In this document: positions 7,111 to 15,247 of the stretch, piece by piece
How the letters are laid out: every line of letters begins with the position of its first letter
Numbering within the stretch: the first letter of the stretch is position 1
DNA from: an uncultured Pelagibacteraceae bacterium
Lineage (GTDB): Bacteria; Pseudomonadota; Alphaproteobacteria; Pelagibacterales; Pelagibacteraceae
Assembly (NCBI GenBank): GCA_902599335.1
Contig: CACKFA010000010.1
Location: 1-34,597 of the forward strand
Length of the DNA: 34,597 bases
Direction: 5' to 3'
Program-made: the position numbers and the translations under genes
The notes under the pieces: model-generated
What the model saw: the letters and a program-made list of their open reading frames with translations, nothing else
Database searches by the model: none
What the model was told of the DNA's origin: nothing

Positions 7111-8548
7111 ACTCACCGATTTTTCCAGTTTCTTTTAGTAATTCATCAATGAAAGCAAAAATTTTTTTCTTTCTTTCGTCCGAAGTGGGGCTTTCAGTTA
7201 CTATTACCAAGGATGGTTTATTTGACGATGCTCTTATCAGCCCCCAAGAACCATCTTCAAATGAAAATCTAACTCCATTAACAGTTAAAATATCATTAAT
7301 AACTTGGCCATCTATTTGAGTTTTGTTTTCTTGTAAATTTTTAATTTTTTTAACAAGCTCTTCAACAACAAGATACTTCTCCTCATCTTTGCAAAAAGGT
7401 GCCATCGTAGGAGTTTGAAATGTATTAGGTAATTCACTAATAATTTCACTCATTTTTTTATTTTGATTATCTAACAAATGACATACTTGAATAGCTGAAT
7501 TAATTCCATCATCATAACCATATCCTAAAGGTTGATTAAAAAAGAAATGACCACTTTTTTCAAAGCCTGCTAACGCCTTTTCAGTGTTCACTTTTCTTTT
7601 AATATGAGAATGACCTGTTTTCCAATAAATAGTTTCACAATTATTTTCAATTAAAATTTTATCATTTGAGTATAAACCTGTTGATTTTACATCTACTACA
7701 AATTTAGAATTTTTATGTTTATTTGATAGATTTCTAGCTATTAACAGTCCTATTTTATCTGAAAATATTTCATTACCTTTATCGTCAATAACACCAACTC
7801 TATCTCCATCACCATCAAACCCAAAACCTATATCAGCATTATTTTCTTTAACTTTTTTTGCTATCTCGTGGAGCATTTCTAGATCCTCTGGATTTGGATT
7901 ATATTTAGGAAAATTCCAATCTAGGTTACAATCTAACTCAATTACTTCACAACCAATACCTCTTAAAATATCTGGAGCAAAAACTCCCGCTGTTCCATTT
8001 CCACAAGCCACCACAGCTTTTATTTTTTCCTTAATTTTATTTTTACTAATTAAATCTTCTTTATAGATTTTATCAAAATCTTTTATATGTTTTTCATTAC
8101 CTTCACCTTTTGTAAATATTTCATTTAATGTAATTTCTTTTAATTCCTTCATTTCTTCGGGTGCATGAGTTAATCCTTTTTTGATTCCCATTTTCACACC
8201 AGTCCAACCATTTTCATTATGACTTGCTGTAACCATAGCAACTGCATCTGCATCTAAATTGAATTGTGCAAAATAAACCATTGGAGACAATGAAAGACCA
8301 ATATCCTCTATGCTGCATCCCGTAGACATTAAACCTTTTTTGAGAGCAGTTTTTATTTCTTCACTATAGGAACGGTAATCATGACCTACTATGATTCTGG
8401 GGTTATCTTTTTTGGTATGTATTTTTATCTGTGTTCCAAGACCCCTTCCAAGATTCACTATTCCAGATTGATTTATATCTTTCTCATACAACCATCGGGC
8501 GTCATATTCTCTAAAACCATAGGGATCTATTTTTATATTTCGGCTCAT
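7094..8548 (-). CDS. phosphomannomutase/phosphoglucomutase
   Basis: A 484-aa alpha-D-phosphohexomutase of the AlgC/ManB type, interconverting hexose 1- and 6-phosphates for sugar-nucleotide synthesis. The four domains are in order. Phosphoserine loop VTASHNENG has the catalytic S109 (106-114). The Mg2+ loop is GFDGDGDR (243-250). The sugar-binding loop FEKSGHFFF replaces the classical ESSGH pattern with a related sequence. The C-terminal phosphate-binding loop is RASSNKPSLVIVTES. The opening IDPYGFREYDARW is typical of bifunctional PMM/PGM. The small secreted-protein gene overlaps its 3' end. It is divergent from nrdA across a 179-bp regulatory spacer. Whether it prefers mannose or glucose cannot be told here. 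Confidence 0.92.
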   Translation of the reverse strand: MSRNIKIDPYGFREYDARWLYEKDINQSGIVNLGRGLGTQIKIHTKKDNPRIIVGHDYRSYSEEIKTALKKGLMSTGCSIEDIGLSLSPMVYFAQFNLDADAVAMVTASHNENGWTGVKMGIKKGLTHAPEEMKELKEITLNEIFTKGEGNEKHIKDFDKIYKEDLISKNKIKEKIKAVVACGNGTAGVFAPDILRGIGCEVIELDCNLDWNFPKYNPNPEDLEMLHEIAKKVKENNADIGFGFDGDGDRVGVIDDKGNEIFSDKIGLLIARNLSNKHKNSKFVVDVKSTGLYSNDKILIENNCETIYWKTGHSHIKRKVNTEKALAGFEKSGHFFFNQPLGYGYDDGINSAIQVCHLLDNQNKKMSEIISELPNTFQTPTMAPFCKDEEKYLVVEELVKKIKNLQENKTQIDGQVINDILTVNGVRFSFEDGSWGLIRASSNKPSLVIVTESPTSDERKKKIFAFIDELLKETGKIGEYDQKI

Positions 8549-8605
8549 TGGTTATTTACTTACTGTTTATTATGTTAATTTCTTGAAAAATTTTTTATTT
8601 TTTTA

Positions 8606-8634
8606 TTGATTATCATATTGTCGCGTTCTATAAA
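8606..8634 (+). promoter_or_regulatory. candidate promoter of nrdAB
   Basis: TTGATT (8606-8611), a 17-nt spacer, then TATAAA (8629-8634). The -10 matches consensus at 5 of 6 positions. The predicted start lies near 8641, giving a leader of about 87 nt before the nrdA ATG. The -35 hexamer is the same as in the rpoZ candidate. Confidence 0.6.
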
Positions 8635-8639
8635 TGTTC
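8625..8639 (+). promoter_or_regulatory. LexA-type operator candidate over the nrdA -10
   Basis: GTTC-N7-GTTC, the direct repeat that alphaproteobacterial LexA recognises (established for Rhizobium, Rhodobacter and Caulobacter). The 7-nt spacer TATAAAT contains the -10 element, the classic place for a repressor. Binding is inferred; no lexA gene is in this window. Confidence 0.5.
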
Positions 8640-8646
8640 TGTTGAT

Positions 8647-8656
8647 TAAACGTTTA
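8647..8656. repeat. perfect 10-bp palindrome in nrdA leader
   Basis: TAAACGTTTA, just downstream of the predicted transcription start. It adjoins the next palindrome, sharing base 8656. The role is unknown. Confidence 0.35.
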
Positions 8657-8671
8657 TTTAGTATACTAAAT
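8656..8671. promoter_or_regulatory. perfect 16-bp palindrome, possible operator
   Basis: ATTTAGTATACTAAAT reads the same on both strands. Its centre contains TATACT, which could serve as a second -10. As RNA it could also form a short hairpin. It does not match the C/G positions of the NrdR box well. Confidence 0.5.
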
Positions 8672-8681
8672 GTAAGCGCCT

Positions 8682-8696
8682 ACAACATATAGTTGT
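8682..8696. promoter_or_regulatory. dyad ACAAC-N5-GTTGT, possible regulator site
   Basis: ACAAC and GTTGT flank ATATA, and an outer GCG/CGC pair lies symmetrically at 8676-8678 and 8700-8702. It resembles the NrdR box in outline (ACA, AT-rich core, TGT) but fails several fixed positions, so NrdR is only a possibility. Confidence 0.35.
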
Positions 8697-8727
8697 TTTC
8701 GCCTAAATAACAAAATATATTAAAATT

Positions 8728-10668
8728 ATGAATAAGATTCTCTCCCAAGCCCTTAAAAAAGCTGTCTCTGAATATAGTCCAGAAGTTAAGGAAGTTTCTA
8801 GGATAAATAAGCCTGATCTTTTCTCATTAAATAACGAAACAGAATTATTTCAAAATGACAAAGGCATCATAATTAAAATTGATCGTTCTAAAGATGCAAA
8901 TCTAACTGATTTTGGTAAAGCAACTTTAAAAGACAGATACTTAGGTTTAAACGAATCTTATCAAGATTTATTTGCAAGAGTAGCAAGCACATATTCAGAT
9001 GATAATTTACATGCTCAAAGAATTTATAATTATATAAGCAATCTTTGGTTTATGCCAGCAACACCAGTTTTATCAAATGGTGGTACAAAAAGAGGATTAC
9101 CTATTTCATGTTTTTTAAATGAAGCATCTGATAGCTTAGGAGGCATTCTTGATTTATGGAGTGAGAATGTTTGGTTAGCAGCGAAGGGTGGAGGAATTGG
9201 AAGCTACTGGGGTAACTTAAGATCTATTGGTGAAAAAATAGGAAGAGTTGGAAAAACTTCTGGAATAATTCCTTTTATAAAAGTTATGGATTCTTTAACA
9301 ATGGCTATCAGTCAAGGATCATTAAGAAGAGGTTCTGCAGCATGTTATCTTCCAATAGATCATCCTGAGATAGAAGAATTTATTGAAATGAGAAGACCTA
9401 CAGGAGGTGATCCAAATAGAAAAGCTTTAAATTTACATCATGGTGTTTTGGTTTCAGATGCATTTATGAGAGCAGTAGAAACAGACGAACAATGGGCGTT
9501 AAAAAGTCCAGCAGACGGAAGTGTTCAACAAACTATTTCTGCAAGAAATTTATGGATAAGATTATTAACTGCAAGAATTGAAACGGGTGAACCATACATA
9601 ATTTATATTGACACTGTTAACAGACAAATTCCTCAACATCACAAATTAGCAAATCTTACAGTTAAAACTTCTAACTTATGTAGTGAAATAACTTTACCAA
9701 CAGGAGTTGATAAAGATGGAAGAGACAGAACAGCAGTGTGTTGTTTGTCTTCATTAAACTTGGAAAAATATGATGAATGGAAAGATGATCCAGATATGAT
9801 TAGTGATGTCATGAGATTCTTAGATAATGTTTTATCTGATTTTATTAATAAAGCTCCAGAGCAATTTAAAGATGCAAAATATTCAGCAGAAAGAGAAAGA
9901 AGTGTTGGGTTAGGTGTTATGGGCTTTCATTCATTTTTACAAAAAAATAGAATTCCACTTGAATCTGTAATGGCAAAATCATGGAATAAAAAAATATTTA
10001 AAAATATACATGAAAAAGTTAATCAAGCTTCTAAGGACTTAGCTGAAGAAAGAGGAGCATGTCCAGATGCAGCTGAGTATGGCTATAAAGAAAGGTTTTC
10101 AAATAAGACAGCAATTGCTCCAACAGCTTCAATCTCAATTATTTGCGGAGGTGCTTCACCAGGAGTAGAACCAATTGCTGCAAACAGCTATACACATAAA
10201 ACTCTTTCAGGATCTTTCAATGTAAGAAATAGATATTTAGAAGAAATTCTTCAATCTCATGGAAAAAATGATGATGAAACATGGTCTACAATTACTACTA
10301 ATCAGGGTTCAGTTAATCATCTAGATTTCTTAACTGACTTAGAAAAAGACGTATTTAAAACTGCATTTGAGCTGAACCAAAATTGGATAATTGAATTAAG
10401 TGGTGATAGAACGCCATTTATTTCACAGGCACAGTCAGTAAATTTATTTTTACCAGCAGATGTTCACAAAAAAGAATTACATAAAATTCATTTTGATGCT
10501 TGGAAGAAAGGCTTAAAGAGTCTTTATTACTGTAGATCAAAATCAATTCAAAGAGCTGAAAATATTAATGATGCTAAATCAACTGATATTACGGCTAATG
10601 TTTATAAATCTAAAAATCAACCATCTAACGAAGAGCCAGAGTACGAGGAGTGTCTATCATGTCAGTAG
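8728..10668 (+). CDS. nrdA: class I ribonucleoside-diphosphate reductase, alpha subunit
   Basis: A 646-aa catalytic subunit that makes deoxynucleotides from ribonucleoside diphosphates. Active-site residues are all visible: C128 in LPISCFLN, the radical triad in SNLCSE (N316, C318, E320), the second redox cysteine in AVCCLSSLN (C338/C339), the radical-transfer pair Y600-Y601 in LYYCRS, and the C-terminal shuttle C642-x-x-C645. The N-terminus has no ATP-cone: the residues before LKDRYLGLNESYQ lack the cone pattern, and the protein is over 100 aa shorter than E. coli NrdA. The allosteric specificity site region is present. It overlaps nrdB by 10 nt. Expression is probably controlled by the complex spacer upstream. 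No Shine-Dalgarno precedes the ATG. Confidence 0.95.
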   Translation: MNKILSQALKKAVSEYSPEVKEVSRINKPDLFSLNNETELFQNDKGIIIKIDRSKDANLTDFGKATLKDRYLGLNESYQDLFARVASTYSDDNLHAQRIYNYISNLWFMPATPVLSNGGTKRGLPISCFLNEASDSLGGILDLWSENVWLAAKGGGIGSYWGNLRSIGEKIGRVGKTSGIIPFIKVMDSLTMAISQGSLRRGSAACYLPIDHPEIEEFIEMRRPTGGDPNRKALNLHHGVLVSDAFMRAVETDEQWALKSPADGSVQQTISARNLWIRLLTARIETGEPYIIYIDTVNRQIPQHHKLANLTVKTSNLCSEITLPTGVDKDGRDRTAVCCLSSLNLEKYDEWKDDPDMISDVMRFLDNVLSDFINKAPEQFKDAKYSAERERSVGLGVMGFHSFLQKNRIPLESVMAKSWNKKIFKNIHEKVNQASKDLAEERGACPDAAEYGYKERFSNKTAIAPTASISIICGGASPGVEPIAANSYTHKTLSGSFNVRNRYLEEILQSHGKNDDETWSTITTNQGSVNHLDFLTDLEKDVFKTAFELNQNWIIELSGDRTPFISQAQSVNLFLPADVHKKELHKIHFDAWKKGLKSLYYCRSKSIQRAENINDAKSTDITANVYKSKNQPSNEEPEYEECLSCQ

Positions 10669-11666
10669 CAGAAAAAATAAATAAAGAAATTATTCAACCA
10701 AAAAAAATGGGATTACTAGTTGAAAACCCTGTTTATAAACCTTTTAGATATCCTTGGTGCTATGATGCTTGGTTAACTCAGCAAAGAATTCATTGGTTAC
10801 CAGAAGAAGTTCCTCTTGGAGATGATGTTAGAGACTGGCAAAAAAATCTTTCACAACCAGAAAAAAATCTACTCACTCAAATTTTTAGGTTTTTTACTCA
10901 AGCTGATGTAGAGGTTAACAATTGTTATTTAAGACATTACACAACTGTATTTAAACCAACAGAGGTATTAATGATGATGACAGCATTTGCTGCAATGGAA
11001 ACAGTCCATGTGGCTGCTTATTCTCATTTATTGGATACTATTGGTATGCCTGAGTCTGAATATTCAGCTTTCATGAAATACAAAGAGATGAAAGACAAGT
11101 ATGATTATATGCAGGGTTTCAACGTAAATTCCAAAGAAGATATTGCAAAGACAGTTGCAGTGTTTAGTGCTTTTACAGAAGGATTACAATTATTTGCAAG
11201 TTTTGCTATTTTGTTAAATTTTCCAAGACACAATAAAATGAAAGGAATGGGACAGATAGTTACTTGGTCTGTAAGAGATGAAACGCTTCATTGCAATTCT
11301 ATGATCAGAATTTTTAAGGAGTTTATAAAAGAAAATCCTGAAATCTGGACACCTAAACTTAAAAAAGAACTTTATGAAGCTTGTAGAACAATTGTTGAGC
11401 ATGAAGATGCATTTATTGATTTAGCTTTTGAAATGGGTCCGATGGAAGGTTTAACTGCGCAAGAAGTTAAAGGATATATTAGATTCATTGCGAATAGACG
11501 ACTTATTCAATTAGGATTAGAACCAATTTATGACGTTCAAAAAAACCCACTAACTTGGCTTGATACAATGCTTAATGCAGTTGAGCATATGAATTTCTTC
11601 GAGGGTAGAGCTACCGAATATTCTAAAGCATCAACCCAGGGTACTTGGGCAGAAGCTTTTAGTTAA
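10659..11666 (+). CDS. nrdB: class I ribonucleoside-diphosphate reductase, beta subunit
   Basis: A 335-aa ferritin-like radical-generating subunit. I chose the ATG at 10659 rather than the in-frame GTG at 10650, because GAGGAG at 10645-10650 sits 8 nt upstream, inside the end of nrdA. Metal ligands in order are D83 (FTQADVE), E114 and H117 (METVHVAAYS), E174 (FTEGLQL), and E208/H211 (RDETLHCN). The tyrosyl-radical site is Y121, seven residues after E114 as in E. coli NrdB. There is no ATP-cone at the N-terminus. The 3' end is 5 nt from the convergent prpC stop. Confidence 0.95.
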   Translation: MSVAEKINKEIIQPKKMGLLVENPVYKPFRYPWCYDAWLTQQRIHWLPEEVPLGDDVRDWQKNLSQPEKNLLTQIFRFFTQADVEVNNCYLRHYTTVFKPTEVLMMMTAFAAMETVHVAAYSHLLDTIGMPESEYSAFMKYKEMKDKYDYMQGFNVNSKEDIAKTVAVFSAFTEGLQLFASFAILLNFPRHNKMKGMGQIVTWSVRDETLHCNSMIRIFKEFIKENPEIWTPKLKKELYEACRTIVEHEDAFIDLAFEMGPMEGLTAQEVKGYIRFIANRRLIQLGLEPIYDVQKNPLTWLDTMLNAVEHMNFFEGRATEYSKASTQGTWAEAFS

Positions 11667-11671
11667 AAAAA

Positions 11672-12796
11672 TTATCTTTGATTTAACTGCATCACTTTTC
11701 GATGCTTGTTACCTTTGTAACTAGCTAAAGGCCTAATTAGTTTGTTAGCAGCATGTTGTTCCATTATGTGAGCGGACCAACCTGTTATTCTTGAAATTAC
11801 AAATATTGGGGTAAAAAAATCAGTTTCAAAACCCATTAAATGATAAGTAGGTCCTGTAGGATAGTCTACATTAGGATATATATTTTTTTCTTTTATCATT
11901 ACCCTTTCAACAATATCGTAAATTTTCTCGAATTTTTTATCTTTCTTAATTTTTGCAACTTTTGCAAAATACTTCCTCATGGTTGGAACTCTAGAATCAC
12001 CTGATTTATAAACTCTATGTCCAAATCCCATTACCACTTCTTTATTTTTTAAGGCGTTATTTATCCATTTTAAGGCATTTTCAGGCTTTTTAATTTTATT
12101 CATCATATGCATAACTTCTTCATTAGCTCCACCGTGAAGAGGGCCTTTTAAACTAGCAATTGCGCCTGTTATTGCACCATGTATATCAGACAAACTACTA
12201 GTAATTGTTCTAGCAGTAAAAGTTGAAACATTGAAACTATGTTCAGCATACAAAATTAAAGATACATCAAAAGCTTTAACAATTTCTTTTTGAGGAACTT
12301 TACCAAAACACATGTAGAAAAAGTTTTCAGCAAACGTTAAATTTTTTTTAGGTTTAATGATTTTTTTTCCTTTACGTATTCTATAAAAAGCCGCCAATGC
12401 CGTTGGAGTTTTTGCAAAAATTCTTAATGCTTTTCTCATATTAGCCTCAGGAGAAGAGTCTGTGGTTTCTTTGTCTTCTAATCCCATCACACTCACAGCT
12501 GTTCTTGCAACATCCATTGGATGAGATTTCTTTGGCATGTGTTTGATTATTTCATATAAATTTTTTGTTAGTTCTCTGTTGTTTCTTTCTTCTTTTTCAA
12601 ATTGTCTAAGTTGGATAGTATTCGGGAGATCCTTATTAAGAATAAGATATGCAACTTCCTCAAATCTACAATATTCACATAAATCTTGAGCTGCATACCC
12701 TCTATAAGTAAGAGAATTTATTTCTGGCATTACTTTTGAAACTTCTGTTTCATCTACAACAATACCTAGTAAGCCTTTTTTAATATCATCACTCAT
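11672..12796 (-). CDS. prpC: 2-methylcitrate synthase (citrate synthase family)
   Basis: A 374-aa citrate-synthase-fold enzyme. It condenses propionyl-CoA and oxaloacetate to 2-methylcitrate. Catalytic residues are H221 in GPLHGGANEEVM, H260 in GFGHRVYKSGDSRVP and D311 in YPNVDYPTGPTYHL. The C-terminal FFTPIFVISRITGWSAHIMEQ region is that of short, type II-like PrpC/citrate synthases. The assignment to methylcitrate rather than citrate rests on the operon: it follows prpB with a TAATG overlap, and prpD lies upstream. Many such enzymes also use acetyl-CoA. Convergent with nrdB, gap 5 nt. Confidence 0.9.
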   Translation of the reverse strand: MSDDIKKGLLGIVVDETEVSKVMPEINSLTYRGYAAQDLCEYCRFEEVAYLILNKDLPNTIQLRQFEKEERNNRELTKNLYEIIKHMPKKSHPMDVARTAVSVMGLEDKETTDSSPEANMRKALRIFAKTPTALAAFYRIRKGKKIIKPKKNLTFAENFFYMCFGKVPQKEIVKAFDVSLILYAEHSFNVSTFTARTITSSLSDIHGAITGAIASLKGPLHGGANEEVMHMMNKIKKPENALKWINNALKNKEVVMGFGHRVYKSGDSRVPTMRKYFAKVAKIKKDKKFEKIYDIVERVMIKEKNIYPNVDYPTGPTYHLMGFETDFFTPIFVISRITGWSAHIMEQHAANKLIRPLASYKGNKHRKVMQLNQR

Positions 12797-13692
12797 TATT
12801 CATGTCCTTCCGTACTAAAATTATAAATTTTTTCATCTAATGAATTATATTTTTCATAATCGACTAATTCGTAAAGTCTTTTCCTAGTTTGCATTTTATC
12901 AATAATATTATTTTGATGTCCATTTGCATAAATGTCTCTTAATCCATCTTCGACATTTTTCATTGCTAATCTTTGTGAGGTTACTGGATAAATAACTATA
13001 TTATACCCAAAATTTTCTAATTCTTTGTAATTAAACAATTTCGATTTACCAAATTCAGTCATATTAGCTAACAAGTAACCAGACAATTCTTTTCGAACTT
13101 TTTCAAAATCTTTTTCATCTTGAAGAGCTTCTGGGAATATTATTTCAGCACCAGCATCAATATAAGCTTTACATCTTTCAATCATTTTATCTAAACCTTC
13201 GACGCTTTTAGCATCTGAACGAGCAATAATTTTAAAATTTTGATCTTTTTTTGCCGTAACACATTCTTTAATTTTTTTAACCATAGCATCAGTTGAGATA
13301 AGTTCTTTATTTTCAAGATGCCCACATCTTTTTCTCTCAATTTGATCCTCTAAATGAACTCCTGTTATTCCAAATTCCTCAAATGTTTCTATTGTTTCTT
13401 TACATGATTTAAATCCTGTATCTATATCAACTATTGTTGGAAGATTAGTTACTCTCGAAATCAGATAAGATCTTGTACTAACATCTTGTAGTGTTGTTAA
13501 ACCAATATCTGGAAAACCAAGATCATTAGCCATTACTCCACCGGATACATAAACCGCATCATAACCAATTTCTTCAATTAATTTTGCTGTTAACGGATTA
13601 TATGCTCCAGGAACTCTCAATATTTTATTTGATTTTAATTTTTGATCAAAATCCAATCTTTTTTGACTTGGTTCTTTTTCTACAAAGTGCAT
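12796..13692 (-). CDS. prpB: 2-methylisocitrate lyase
   Basis: A 298-aa enzyme of the isocitrate lyase/PEP mutase superfamily, splitting 2-methylisocitrate to pyruvate and succinate. The lyase signature KRCGH is at residues 121-125, with catalytic C123. The Mg2+-binding aspartates are in VDIDTGF (D89, D91), and the YVSGG substrate loop is at 48-52. The usual GFG after the aspartates is GFK here, a mild variation. Length is normal for PrpB. It shares TAATG junctions with prpD upstream and prpC downstream, so the three are translationally coupled. Confidence 0.93.
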   Translation of the reverse strand: MHFVEKEPSQKRLDFDQKLKSNKILRVPGAYNPLTAKLIEEIGYDAVYVSGGVMANDLGFPDIGLTTLQDVSTRSYLISRVTNLPTIVDIDTGFKSCKETIETFEEFGITGVHLEDQIERKRCGHLENKELISTDAMVKKIKECVTAKKDQNFKIIARSDAKSVEGLDKMIERCKAYIDAGAEIIFPEALQDEKDFEKVRKELSGYLLANMTEFGKSKLFNYKELENFGYNIVIYPVTSQRLAMKNVEDGLRDIYANGHQNNIIDKMQTRKRLYELVDYEKYNSLDEKIYNFSTEGHE

Positions 13693-15194
13693 TAAAAAAT
13701 TCCTTTTTTATTATTTTGTATCAATTTACTTTTTCTTACTTCAATATTTAATTTATGAAGTTGGCCAGGTTTTAAATTTTTCAAATTTTGTACTGTTTTT
13801 AAAAAACGATTACTTTCTTTTTTATCCAAAATACCCTCAGTTAAAGTTAAAAATTTATTTATATAATTTTCTCTCTTAAACGGTCTTGCTCCATATGGAT
13901 GTGCGTCTGCTCTATCAAGTTCCTCTGTTATTTTTTTTCCATTGTTAAGTGTTACAACTACTTTAGCTCCAAAAGCTTTATTTTTTGGATTCGGATCATG
14001 ATATTTCTTTGTCCATTTTTTATCTTCATATGTTTTAATTGATCTCCAAATTTTAATTGTACTTTTTCTATTTGCTCTTGCTTTAGTATAAGATTTAACA
14101 TGATGCCAATCCCCGTCTTCTAAAGCTACAGCAAATATATACATTATAGAATGATCTAATGTTTCTCTACTAGCCTTGGGATCCATTTTTTGTGGATCAT
14201 TAGCACCTGTTCCAATCACATAATGAGTGTGATGACTTGTAAAAATATCAATTTTTTTAATATAATTTAAATTATTAATTTTTGTTTTTAGCTTTTTAGC
14301 TAGATCTATTAATGCTTGCGATTGATATTCTGCAGAATATTCTTTTGTATATGTCTCTAAGATAGCTTTTTTACTCTCACCTTTTTTTGGTAAAGGGACT
14401 TTGTAGTTTGCTTTTTTTCCATCCAATATTCTTGCTATTACACTATCTTCACCTTCATATATTGGACTTGGAGCACCTTCACCTCTCATAGTTCTATCTA
14501 CAGCTTCGATAGCAAGCTTACCAGCATGAGCAGGAGCATAAGCTTTCCAACTTGAAATTTCTCCTTTTCGAGATTGTCTTGTAGATATTGATGTATGTAA
14601 TGCCTGTTGAACAGCTTGATATATAGTTTCAGTATTTAATTTTAGCATTGTTCCTAATCCAGCAGCTACACTAGGGCCTAAATGAGCAATGTGGTCCACC
14701 TTATGCTTATGCAAACAAATACCTTTGACTAAATTTACCTGAACTTCATATGCAGTAATTATTCCTCTTAATAAATCCAATCCACTTTTTTTGTTTTGTT
14801 GTGCTACACTAATAAGTGGAGGAATATTATCACCTGGATGACTATAATCAGCGGCTAAAAAAGTATCATGAAAATCCAATTCTCTAACAGCTGTACCATT
14901 TGACCATGCTGCCCATTCACAATCAAATTTTAATTTTGAGTTTACACCAAATAAAGTTGCACCATTTTTTCTAGGGTGTCTTAAAGCCATTTCTCTAGAT
15001 GAGATTACTGGCTTTCTATTTAATGAAGCAATTGCAACAGAAGCATTATCAATAATTCTATTGATAACCATTTCAATAGCATCTTTATTTAATTTAGCAT
15101 TATCGCTTGCTATCTCTGCAATTTTCCATGCAAGCTGTTTCTTCTTTGGAAGATTAATTTTTGATGGATATACTTTAACTGTGTGTAATAACAA
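13692..15194 (-). CDS. prpD: 2-methylcitrate dehydratase (TTG start)
   Basis: A 500-aa MmgE/PrpD-family dehydratase converting 2-methylcitrate to 2-methylaconitate. The family block is [14 protein letters not shown] followed by ADYSHPGD (residues 99-122). Other conserved parts are [17 protein letters not shown] and [18 protein letters not shown]. The start is a TTG (15194-15192): AAGGAG at 15205-15200 lies 5 nt upstream, and the N-terminal [12 protein letters not shown] matches the usual PrpD opening; the next Met is residue 42. It is the first prp gene, 53 bp after gph. No PrpR-type regulator, prpE or acnD/prpF is next to it. Confidence 0.94.
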   Translation of the reverse strand: MLLHTVKVYPSKINLPKKKQLAWKIAEIASDNAKLNKDAIEMVINRIIDNASVAIASLNRKPVISSREMALRHPRKNGATLFGVNSKLKFDCEWAAWSNGTAVRELDFHDTFLAADYSHPGDNIPPLISVAQQNKKSGLDLLRGIITAYEVQVNLVKGICLHKHKVDHIAHLGPSVAAGLGTMLKLNTETIYQAVQQALHTSISTRQSRKGEISSWKAYAPAHAGKLAIEAVDRTMRGEGAPSPIYEGEDSVIARILDGKKANYKVPLPKKGESKKAILETYTKEYSAEYQSQALIDLAKKLKTKINNLNYIKKIDIFTSHHTHYVIGTGANDPQKMDPKASRETLDHSIMYIFAVALEDGDWHHVKSYTKARANRKSTIKIWRSIKTYEDKKWTKKYHDPNPKNKAFGAKVVVTLNNGKKITEELDRADAHPYGARPFKRENYINKFLTLTEGILDKKESNRFLKTVQNLKNLKPGQLHKLNIEVRKSKLIQNNKKGIF

Positions 15195-15199
15195 AATTA

Positions 15200-15205
15200 C
15201 TCCTT
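15200..15205 (-). promoter_or_regulatory. strong Shine-Dalgarno for prpD TTG start
   Basis: AAGGAG on the minus strand, 5 nt before TTG. Good ribosome binding sites are rare in this window, so this one supports the unusual start codon. Confidence 0.75.
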
Positions 15206-15247
15206 ATTTGTGATTTTGTTTTAATAGTTAAAATAAATTAATCAATA

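Noticed and set aside
8381..8578. Short plus-strand frame across the 5' end of the phosphohexomutase gene
   Set aside because: Mostly antisense to conserved mutase sequence, with no recognised motif or ribosome site.
8682..8696. Calling this dyad a definite NrdR box
   Set aside because: Outer ACA/TGT and the AT-rich core fit, but the fixed C and G positions and the spacing from the other dyad do not. Reported only as an unidentified dyad.
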